NCBI GenBank assembly: GCA_964245885.1
Contig: CAXTOX010000002.1
Coordinates: 16,126 to 80,125, forward strand
DNA from: CAHJWO01 sp964245885
GTDB lineage: Bacteria > Verrucomicrobiota > Verrucomicrobiia > Chthoniobacterales > SZAS-18
Reading direction: 5' to 3'
DNA length: 64,000 nucleotides
Shown: in pieces, positions 1 to 7,738 of the stretch
Layout of the letters: the number at the start of each line of letters is the position of its first letter
Position numbering within the stretch: the stretch's first letter is position 1
The notes under the pieces: model-generated
The model's input: only the letters and a program-made list of their open reading frames with translations
Told to the model about the DNA's origin: nothing
The model's database searches: none
Program-made: the position numbers and the translations under genes

Positions 1-1481
1 ATCTTCGCCGCCACCGCGTGGGCGATTTCGCCGCCGACGTTGGCGTCGATCTCGTCAAATACCAGCAGCGGCACCGCGTCCTGGTCGGCCAGCGCGCTCT
101 TCACCGCCAGCATCACGCGGCTGATCTCGCCGCTCGAAGCGATGGAACGCAACGGCTTCGCGGGTTCACCCGGGTTCGGCGCGAACAGAAACTCGACCGT
201 CTCTAGCCCGCTCGAACGTGGGGCGAACACAAACTCGATGGTCTCCAGGCCTGTCGCGCTCGGGGAGTCCAACTGCAAAAGATGGATCTCGAACTCGCTT
301 TTCTTGAAGCCGAGGTCACGTAACTGGACGCGCACCGCTTCGGAGAGCTTCGGTCCCGCCTCCAGCCGCAACGCGCTGAGTTGGCGACCCACTTTGAGCA
401 ACTCCCCTTGCGCCGTGTCGATCTCGGCTTGCAGCCGGTCCAACTCCGCGCCCCGGTGTTCGATTTTCTGAAGGCGGGCGGCGCTCTGTTCGCCGAATTC
501 GATGACCTGCTCGACCGTCGGGCCGTACTTGCGCTTGAGCGATTGCAGGAGGTGAACGCGCTCCTCCATTTCGGCGAGTTGCTCGGGGTCGAGGTCGAGC
601 TTTTCGGCGTAGCTGACGAGCGAGCGCGCCAGTTCTTCGAGTTCCACCACGGCCGAATTGTGCGAGGCGGCCATCGGCGAGGCGTCGCCGTCGATCTTTT
701 CGAGTTCGCGCAAGAGCCGCGCCGTTTCGGACAGGCGGGTCAGGATCGAAGGTTCGCTTTCGCTGAGTTCCTGGGCGACGCCGGTGGCCAACTCGATCAA
801 CCGGCGGCTGTTGGCGGCACGGGCGTAGCGGGCGGTGAGTTCGTCCTCCTCGTCGGCGCGCAGGGCGGCGTTTTGGATTTCGGCGGCCTGATGGCGCAGC
901 AGCGCGAGTTCGCGTTCGAGCGCGGCCTCGTTGGAGGCGAGGCTGGCGTGTTCCTCGCGCAACTTGCCCACCCGGCTCCAGATCTCCTCGTACTCCCGGC
1001 GGGTGCCCTCCGCGCGGCTGAAGGCGTCGAGCAGGTCGAGCTGCCGCTCCGCGCTGAGCAGCGACTGGTGATCGTGCGGGCCGTGCAGGTCCACGAGGAG
1101 GTCGCCCAACTGTTTGAGCACGGCCAAGGTCGTCGGCGAACCGTTGACGAACTGCCGGTTGCTCCCGGCCTGCGTGAACGTGCGCTTGACGATCAGCCCG
1201 CCGTCCACGCAGCCTTCGAGGCCGTGTTCGTCGAGTTCCGCGTCGAGCGCGCCGCAGTCGTGCACGTCGAAGGCCGCTTCCACCGTGCAGGAGTCCGCTC
1301 CGGTGCGGAGGAGCGTTTTTTCCGCGCGCTCGCCGAGCAGGAGCTTGAGCGCGCCGAGGATGACGGACTTGCCCGCGCCGGTCTCCCCGGTGACGACGAC
1401 GAACCCGGGCGCGAGCTGCCAGTCGAGTTCTTCGACGAGCGCCAGATTCTTGATGCGCAGCGAGGAGAGCGTTGCGAGCAC
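1..1481 (-). CDS. recN: DNA repair protein RecN (partial, 3' end outside window)
   Basis: RecN is an SMC-like ATPase that helps repair double-strand breaks. The start is a GTG at 1481, giving an N-terminus reading MLATLSSLRIKNLALVEEL. Walker A GETGAGKS is at residues 32-39. At the left edge of the window the same frame reads LLVFDEIDANVGGEIAHAV (Walker B, D476-E477), which matches the family signature. About 493 codons are present, and the family is usually ~550-560 residues, so only the C-terminal tail is missing. The middle, by family analogy, is the coiled coil. The gene is divergent from the MBL hydrolase, with 46 bases between the two starts, so both promoters must lie in or near that short gap. 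Confidence 0.93.
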   Translation of the reverse strand, partial: MLATLSSLRIKNLALVEELDWQLAPGFVVVTGETGAGKSVILGALKLLLGERAEKTLLRTGADSCTVEAAFDVHDCGALDAELDEHGLEGCVDGGLIVKRTFTQAGSNRQFVNGSPTTLAVLKQLGDLLVDLHGPHDHQSLLSAERQLDLLDAFSRAEGTRREYEEIWSRVGKLREEHASLASNEAALERELALLRHQAAEIQNAALRADEEDELTARYARAANSRRLIELATGVAQELSESEPSILTRLSETARLLRELEKIDGDASPMAASHNSAVVELEELARSLVSYAEKLDLDPEQLAEMEERVHLLQSLKRKYGPTVEQVIEFGEQSAARLQKIEHRGAELDRLQAEIDTAQGELLKVGRQLSALRLEAGPKLSEAVRVQLRDLGFKKSEFEIHLLQLDSPSATGLETIEFVFAPRSSGLETVEFLFAPNPGEPAKPLRSIASSGEISRVMLAVKSALADQDAVPLLVFDEIDANVGGEIAHAVAAK

Positions 1482-1527
1482 GGGTCAGGAGTGTAAGCTG
1501 GCGGACGGGTTTTCTCAAGCGGACGCA

Positions 1528-2314
1528 ATGGGCGATTTTCAAGTCACGTTTCTCGGCACGGGCACCAGTCAGGGCGTGCCGATGATCGCCTGCGACTGCC
1601 CGGTGTGCTTGTCTCCTGATCCACGCGACAAACGCTCGCGCTCGTCGNNNNNNNNNNGAAACGCCGGAAGCGGCGTTCGCCGTGGACACGGGGCCGGACT
1701 TCCGGACGCAGTGCCTGCGTGAACGCGTCCGCCGCCTCGACGCCGTCGTCTACACGCACGCGCACACCGATCACATCATGGGGTTCGACGACTTGCGGCG
1801 CTTTTGCGACCTGCTGCCGGACCACACGCTGCCGATCTACGCCGCCACCGAGACGATGACCGATCTGCAACGCGTGTTCCGGTTCGCCTTCGACGGCACC
1901 GCGCGCTTCCCCGGCTACATCCAGCCCGAGCCACATCTGGTGGACGGGCCGTTCCGCATCGGCGAGACCGAGATCACGCCGCTGCCAGTCCCGCACGGAC
2001 GCATCCGGGTCAACGGCTATCTTTTTGCACGCGGCGGCCGCAAACTCTTCGCGTACCTGAGCGACTGCAAAGCCGTTCCCGAGCCGGTGCGCGAGATCAT
2101 CGCCGGGGTCGAGGTGCTCGCGTTGGACGCGCTGCGCCACCGGCCGCACCCGACCCACATGAGCCTGGACGAGGCGCTGGAGGTCTCCGCCGCCGTCCGG
2201 CCCCGGTACACGTACCTGACCCACCTGTGTCACGACCTCGGCCACGTGGAGACCGGGAAGATTCTCCCGGAGGGCATCCACGTCGCCTACGACGGGTTAA
2301 AAATTGCCCTATGA
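1528..2314 (+). CDS. MBL-fold metallo-hydrolase, PhnP-like (interrupted by an N gap)
   Basis: The N-terminus reads FLGTGTSQGVPMIACDCPVC, typical of PhnP-like phosphodiesterases of the metallo-beta-lactamase fold. After the gap come AVDTGPDFR, the metal-binding THAHTDH and later THLCHDLGH, which carry the zinc or manganese ligands. Ten N at 1648-1657 separate the two halves, which lie in different frames: codons are complete on both sides, so the true gap is a multiple of three rather than ten. The stop TGA overlaps the ATG of the next gene (ATGA at 2311-2314), suggesting coupling. The substrate is unknown; PhnP relatives cleave cyclic phosphodiesters. Confidence 0.88.
1648..1657. other. Assembly gap (10 N) inside MBL-fold gene
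   Basis: Ten N. Reading frames on either side belong to the same protein but differ by one, so the real missing length is a multiple of 3 if the edges are correct. Confidence 0.97.
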
Positions 2315-3948
2315 GGCGGCGGCGACACGGCGACGATAAATGGGCGTTCGCGGCCCTGCTCACGGCCGGGTTGCTCGCCATCGCTCCTGCGGGCAGCGCG
2401 CAGGTCGGATCAGCCAACCAGTTCGCCGTCAACAATCCGGCCCGCTTGGCCGTGGTCGTCTACAACCAGAGTGACCCGCTCTCCCATGAATTAGCCGACT
2501 TCTACGCGGACAAACGCGGCATCGCGCCGGCACGGGAGGTGGGATTGAGATGCTCCACCGACGAGGAGATCAGCCGCGAGGAGTACGACGACCAAATCGC
2601 GGGACCGCTCCGGCGAATCTTCGACGAACGCGGCTGGTGGAAGCGCACGCCCGACAAGCCTGGCGCGGAACCTTCCAGCACCGTGACGAGCAACCAAGTC
2701 TGTTTCCTGGTGCTCATGCGCGGAGTTCCCCTACGGATCAAGCAAACTGGTGGTTACGCGGGCGACTTCTGCAACCAGCCCTCGCCACTCAAGGATGCCA
2801 ACGGCGCGTGCGTCGACTCCGAACTCACCGTGCTCGGCCTGTTCACCCGGGCGATCTCGGGGATCGTGCCCAATCCTTACTACCGGTCGTACAGCCATTT
2901 CGCGGAAGCACGCCGTCCGCCCGGCATGATGCTCGCGGGACGGCTGGATGCGCCGACCGTTTCCATGGTCAAGCGCATGATCGAGGATTCGGTCGCGGTC
3001 GAGCAAACCGGCTTGTGGGGCCGCTGCTACCTCGACGGCCGCGGCCTGGCCTCTGGTTCGAGTCCGCTCGCGGAAGGCGATGGCTGGATCGCCAAGCTCC
3101 ACGACGAGGTCGTTCCCTACGCGCTGCCGACGGTCGACGACAACGAGCCGGCCATGTTTTCCACCGCGTTTCCGATGATGGAGGCCGCGCTGTACTTCGG
3201 TTGGTATTCCGAGCAACCGGCGGGGCCTTTCACGCGCGGCGGCTTTCACTTCGAGCGCGGCGCGGTGGCCTGCCACATCCATTCGTTCAGTGCGACGAGT
3301 GTGCGCGACCCCTTCAAGTGGTGGGTGGGTCCGCTGCTCGACAAAGGAGCGGACGCCGTGCTGGGCAACGTTTACGAACCTTACCTCTCCCTGACCACGC
3401 ACCTTGATCTGTTCGCGGAACGTCTCTTCGACGGATTCACCCTGGCCGAGAGCGCGTACGCCGCGCAACCCGGCCTTTCGTGGATGAACACCGTCGTGGG
3501 CGATCCTCTCTACCGGCCGGCCCTCGCCTGGAAAAACCAGGATTCCGACCTCGACGACGGGGCGGCGAAGGGATCTTCCCTCGCGACAGACGGTCGCGCG
3601 TACCGACGGGGCGCGCAGACCTGGCGCGCCGAAGGGCCGACGGCTGGCGTGGCAGCGCTGAAGAAGAGCGCCGAGCGGCTGCACAGCGGCCGGATCTACG
3701 AAGGGCTTGGGCTGTTGCAAGCGGCGCACGGCGACGCGCAACATGCGCCGGAAGCGTTCGAAAACGCCGCGAAATATTACAAGGACCCCGCCGATAAGGT
3801 GCGCTCAGCGTACGAGGAGGTGCGCTGCCTCGTCACGCTCGGGAGGAAAAAAGACGCCGCGGCCGTGCTAGCGGCCACGCGCGACCAGTACGCGAGCGAA
3901 CCGGCGGCAGCGATCTTAGATGAGTTAAAACCCTCGGTGGTTCCGTGA
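2311..3948 (+). CDS. TIGR03790 family secreted protein
   Basis: Predicted 545 residues. The frame is open upstream, but the ATG at 2311 is preferred because it overlaps the previous stop and begins a signal-peptide-like N-terminus (basic RRRRHGDDK, then FAALLTAGLLAIAPAGSAQ). The next segment, NPARLAVVVYNQSDPLSHELADFY, is typical of the TIGR03790 family, which occurs in Planctomycetes, Verrucomicrobia and Acidobacteria and has no established function. The last ~100 residues look TPR-like (GRIYEGLGLLQAAHGD, then AYEEVRCLVTLGRKKDAAAV). The protein is probably periplasmic or exported. A long palindrome follows 12 bases after the stop. Confidence 0.85.
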   Translation: MRRRRHGDDKWAFAALLTAGLLAIAPAGSAQVGSANQFAVNNPARLAVVVYNQSDPLSHELADFYADKRGIAPAREVGLRCSTDEEISREEYDDQIAGPLRRIFDERGWWKRTPDKPGAEPSSTVTSNQVCFLVLMRGVPLRIKQTGGYAGDFCNQPSPLKDANGACVDSELTVLGLFTRAISGIVPNPYYRSYSHFAEARRPPGMMLAGRLDAPTVSMVKRMIEDSVAVEQTGLWGRCYLDGRGLASGSSPLAEGDGWIAKLHDEVVPYALPTVDDNEPAMFSTAFPMMEAALYFGWYSEQPAGPFTRGGFHFERGAVACHIHSFSATSVRDPFKWWVGPLLDKGADAVLGNVYEPYLSLTTHLDLFAERLFDGFTLAESAYAAQPGLSWMNTVVGDPLYRPALAWKNQDSDLDDGAAKGSSLATDGRAYRRGAQTWRAEGPTAGVAALKKSAERLHSGRIYEGLGLLQAAHGDAQHAPEAFENAAKYYKDPADKVRSAYEEVRCLVTLGRKKDAAAVLAATRDQYASEPAAAILDELKPSVVP

Positions 3949-3960
3949 AGCGGGTCGGAC

Positions 3961-4079
3961 CAGAAAGCCTCGCGCAAAGTCTGCAAAGCCGCAAAGGAGG
4001 AAGGAATAAAACTCTCTTCCGTTTTAGCTATCCTTTCTCTTCCCTTTGCGGCTTTGCAGACTTTGCGCGAGGCTTTCTG
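3961..4079. repeat. Long palindrome (37-bp perfect arms), element A
   Basis: Left arm 3961-3997 and right arm 4043-4079 are exact reverse complements (arm begins cagaaagcctcgcgcaaagt). The 45-base spacer holds a second weak complementarity (aaaac / gttttagc). It starts 12 bases after the TIGR03790 stop and ends 8 bases before the DUF2851 ATG, so in a joint transcript it would fold next to the downstream ribosome-binding region. No T-run follows, so it is not a classical intrinsic terminator. It may be a REP- or MITE-like unit. Confidence 0.9.
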
Positions 4080-4087
4080 CTTCTCCG

Positions 4088-5490
4088 ATGGAACTCGCCC
4101 ACCGCTACGACGCCCTGCTGACCGCGCCTGAGGGCCACTTGCGCGAAGCCCCGGCGGATGGCTTCGCGGACGACCGCAGCGAACTCGAACTCCAGGCGCA
4201 TTGGTTTGCGGGCGACTTCGGGGCGAGTTTCCTGACCGCCACCAACGGTGAGCGCGTGGAAGTCGTGCAGTTCGGCGTGTGGANNNNNNNNNNACCGATG
4301 CCGCCGTGCGTTTCCCGGACCGCGACGGTGCGCCGGTCCTGCGCGGGGCCATCGAACTGGATACCAGCGCCGAGGATTGGGAACGCCACGGCCACGGCTC
4401 GAACTCCGCCTTCGACGGCGTCGTGCTGCACCTCTACCTGCGCCAGGGATTGCGCCAGCCCTTCACCCGCACCTCGCAGCATCGGCAGGTCGCGCAGGTG
4501 CAGCTCGATTACCGCCAGATCGAACAGCGTCCGCCGCCCATGCCGTTGCCGCTGGCGCGTCCCGGCCGCTGCCTCGCGCCTCTCCGGTTGCTGGACCGCG
4601 AGCAGGTGCGGACGCTGCTTTCCGCCGCGGCGCAGTACCGGCTAGAAATCAAGAACCGGCGCTGGCAACGCCTTGCCGCGGTGCGCGGGTACGACCAGGC
4701 ATTGTTCCAATCGCTTGCCGTCACGCTCGGTTACAAGGAAAACAAGCTGCCCTTTGCGTTGCTCGCCCAGCGGCTGACCCTCAAAACGCTGCGCTCCGAA
4801 CCGGACGCGGCCACCGCGCTGCTGCTCGGAGCGGGAGGGTTCCTGCACGCGCCGGAGTTCGGCGGCGACAAGGACGCCAAGGAAACCCGCGCCTATCTGC
4901 GCGATTGTTGGGAACATTGGTGGCCCCGGCGCGGCGGCATGGACCGTATGGTGCTGCCCGCCGCCGCCTGGAAGCTCGCCGGTCTGCGCCCCGCCAACCA
5001 TCCACAACGCCGCCTTGCCGCCCTGGCCGAACTCGCCCGACGCTGGCCGGAAGTCCGTGCGCTGATCGATGGCGCGGGCGTGGATTTTTCCAAGCAGGTC
5101 ATCCGGTTCCTGACGGGTTTGCGCGATGAATACTGGAGCCATCACTACACGCTGACCTCGTCGCGGACGATGCGTCCGCAGGCGCTCATCGGCGAGTCCC
5201 GGGCGACCGAAATGCTCGCGAACGTGTTCTTCCCGCTGGCCATCGCGCACCGGCCGGAACGCTGGACGGAGTACGGGAAACTTCCCTCGACGACGAGCAA
5301 CCGCCGGGTGGAGACCGTGATCGCACGGCTGTTCGGCGACCGGCCCGATGGCATCGCGTGGATCAAGACCGCCGTGCACCAGCAGGGGCTTTTGCAAATC
5401 TACGAGGATTTTTGCCTGCGCGACGATACGGACTGCGAGCAATGCACCTTCCCGGAGCGGGTGAAGCGGTTCGAGTTTCAGCGGAGTTGA
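4088..5490 (+). CDS. DUF2851 family protein (interrupted by an N gap)
   Basis: Predicted ~465 residues plus the gap. The N-terminal part (MELAHRYDALLTAPEGHL to VEVVQFGVW) and the C-terminal part lie in different frames on the two sides of the 10 N at 4284-4293. Post-gap hallmarks of DUF2851 are GAIELDTSAEDWERHGHGS, then VVLHLYLRQG, and a cysteine-containing C-terminus (DFCLRDDTDCEQCTFPERV). The family is widespread in Bacteroidetes and Verrucomicrobia, and its function is not established. The gene lies between palindromes: one ends 8 bases before its start and another begins on the base after its stop. True gap length should be 2 modulo 3. Confidence 0.82.
4284..4293. other. Assembly gap (10 N) inside DUF2851 gene
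   Basis: Ten N. The protein continues in another frame after the gap, and the frame arithmetic requires a true length of 2 modulo 3. Confidence 0.97.
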
Positions 5491-5640
5491 CCGCCGCAGG
5501 CATCGTCCCAAGGTAGGGTTGCCTCTCCGAGGCAATCCTATTGTTTCTGGATGACCGTCCTCGCGCTTGTAGCCATCGCTCCGGTAAATCTAGGATTGCC
5601 TCGGAGAGGCAACCCTACCTTGGGACGACGCCTGCGGCGG
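5491..5640. repeat. Long palindrome (50-bp arms), element B copy 1
   Basis: Arms 5491-5540 and 5591-5640 are reverse complements at 49 of 50 positions, with a 50-base spacer. The arm core is aaggtagggttgcctctccg followed by aggcaatccta, and it contains a smaller nested palindrome (gcctctccgaggc). It begins on the base after the DUF2851 stop codon. A second copy lies at 48107-48224. The sequence does not match any insertion-sequence terminal repeat I know. Confidence 0.92.
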
Positions 5641-5705
5641 GAGCCACTTCCCATTGCTTCCCGAGAATCCCTTTGACACCCGGCGGGCGGCGGGTACATG
5701 CGAGC

Positions 5706-7613
5706 ATGCCATCGACTCTGCGCCGGTTGTTGTCCCTCGCTGCCAGTCTCGCGTTGGTTTTCGGAACGTCCGCCGCACTTCGCGCGCAAACCCCGCCCGC
5801 GCCGATCACCGTGGAAGTCGACGCGAGCGACACCGCGCGCAAGATCATCCACTCGCATCTGGTCATCCCGGTGAAGCCGGGTCCGGTGACGTTGTTCTAC
5901 CCGAAGTGGCTGCCCGGCGAGCACGCGCCGACCGGCCCGATCAACAGCCTGGTGAACCTGCGTTTCAGCGTCGGCGGCAAAATGCTTTCGTGGCAGCGCG
6001 ACCCGGTCGATCTCTACGCGGTCCGCTGCGAGATCCCGGAGGGTGGGACGACGTTGGATGTCACCCTGGACGACGTGATCCCGACGGGCACGGGCGGATA
6101 CTCCAGCGGCACGTCGGCCTCGGCGCAGTTGACGATCCTCAGTTGGAACCAACTCCTGGTCTACCCGGCGGGCACCCCGGCCGACGACCTCACGTTCAAG
6201 GCAGGCATGAAACTGCCGGCCGGCTGGAAATTCGGCACCGGCATGGTCGTGGCAAAGACGGAGGGCGACCACACAGCCTTCGAGCCGGTGAGCCTGACCA
6301 CGCTCGTCGATTCGCCGGTCGTGGCGGGCGCTTTTTATCGGAACATCCCGCTGACCGCACCCGGCGTGCAGCCCTCCGCGCAGATGGACCTCGTGGCGGA
6401 CAGCACCGCCGCGCTGGCGCTGCCGGATGACGAGATCGCCCACTACAAGACCCTCGCCGCCGAAGCCGTTTCACTCTACGGCGGCACGCACTACCTCCAC
6501 TATCATTTTCTAGTGGCGCTCAGCGACCACATCTTCCACTCGGGTATCGAGCACCATGAGTCGAGCCTCAACACCCTGCCCGAACGTACCTTCATCGACA
6601 AGGAATCCCGGATGGCCGAGGGCGACCTGCTGCCGCACGAGTTCACCCACTCCTGGAACGGCAAATACCGCCGTCCCGCGAGCCTGACGACGCCGGACTT
6701 CCAGGTGCCGATGCAGGACGATCTCCTCTGGGTGTACGAGGGACTCACCGAGTACGCCGGCAGCTACGTGCTGACCGCGCGCGCCGGGTTGATGGACGCC
6801 GGTTGGAGCCGCGACTGGTTGGCTTCCACCGCCGCGCAGATGGACTACCGCTCCGGCCGGCAGTGGCGCAACCTCCAGGACACGGCCACGGCGGCGTCGC
6901 TGCTCTATGGATCGCCGTCGGAGTGGGCGAACCTCCGGCGCGGGGTGGATTTCTACCGCGAGGGCGTCCTGCTCTGGCTGGAGGTGGACACCCTCATTCG
7001 CCAGCAAACCGGCGGGGCGAAGTCCATCGACGATTTCACCCATGCCTTTCACGGCGGCGTGACCCCGCCCGGGGTTGTGACCTACACCTTTGACGACGTG
7101 GTCAACGGCCTGAACGCGGTCGCGCCGTCCGATTGGCGTTCCTTCCTGCGTGAGCGCATGGATGCATACACCACGCACGCGCCTCTGCGCGGGATCGAAA
7201 ACGGCGGATGGGAACTCGTCTACAACGACCAAGCCAACAAGGAAGACGCTCAGTTGGAGGAGGACCGCAAGTTCACCGACGTACGTTACTCGCTCGGATT
7301 TGCCGTCGGCGAGGACGGCACGATCAGCGATGTGCTCGGCGGCAGCCCGGCGGAAAAAGCCGGGATCGGCCCCAGCATGAAGCTCGTCGCCGTGAACGGC
7401 CGCGCGTGGAACGGGAAGCTTCTCAAGCAGGCGCTCGTCGAAGCAAAAGGCGACGGTGCCGTTTCGCTGCTGATCCAGAACGACGATTTTTACCGGACCT
7501 GCCGGCTGGATTATCACGACGGCCCTCGCTACCCGCACCTGCAAAAGAAGGCCCAGCAGCCTGACCTTTTGGAACAGATTTGCAAGCCGCACGCGGCGGC
7601 CGGCAAACAATGA
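5706..7613 (+). CDS. M61 family peptidase with PDZ domain, exported
   Basis: Predicted 635 residues. The ATG at 5706 begins a signal peptide (MPSTLRRLLSLAASLALVFG, with cleavage expected near ALRAQ); upstream codons in the frame cover the palindrome and are unlikely to be translated. The zinc motif HEFTH is at residues 311-315 in LPHEFTHSWNGKYRRP, followed by DLLWVYEGLTEY, which supplies the third ligand region of glycyl-aminopeptidase-like M61 enzymes. A PDZ-like module lies near the C-terminus (GTISDVLGGSPAEKAGIGP). It probably acts in the periplasm on peptides. It stands alone between palindrome B and the GH63 gene. Confidence 0.92.
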   Translation: MPSTLRRLLSLAASLALVFGTSAALRAQTPPAPITVEVDASDTARKIIHSHLVIPVKPGPVTLFYPKWLPGEHAPTGPINSLVNLRFSVGGKMLSWQRDPVDLYAVRCEIPEGGTTLDVTLDDVIPTGTGGYSSGTSASAQLTILSWNQLLVYPAGTPADDLTFKAGMKLPAGWKFGTGMVVAKTEGDHTAFEPVSLTTLVDSPVVAGAFYRNIPLTAPGVQPSAQMDLVADSTAALALPDDEIAHYKTLAAEAVSLYGGTHYLHYHFLVALSDHIFHSGIEHHESSLNTLPERTFIDKESRMAEGDLLPHEFTHSWNGKYRRPASLTTPDFQVPMQDDLLWVYEGLTEYAGSYVLTARAGLMDAGWSRDWLASTAAQMDYRSGRQWRNLQDTATAASLLYGSPSEWANLRRGVDFYREGVLLWLEVDTLIRQQTGGAKSIDDFTHAFHGGVTPPGVVTYTFDDVVNGLNAVAPSDWRSFLRERMDAYTTHAPLRGIENGGWELVYNDQANKEDAQLEEDRKFTDVRYSLGFAVGEDGTISDVLGGSPAEKAGIGPSMKLVAVNGRAWNGKLLKQALVEAKGDGAVSLLIQNDDFYRTCRLDYHDGPRYPHLQKKAQQPDLLEQICKPHAAAGKQ

Positions 7614-7738
7614 CGGGGCTGCTTCGTCAGTTTGTCGTGGTGCGGGCCGGGTTGTAGCCGCCCTTCACATGGGTGCGATTTTCCTTGGCGGATTCATCCC
7701 TTGATGGTCTATCCTCGCGCCGCACCATCCTTTTTCCG

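Noticed and set aside
381..1496. Long open frame on the plus strand over recN
   Set aside because: It is the shadow of the RecN gene, which reads as RecN on the minus strand with Walker motifs.
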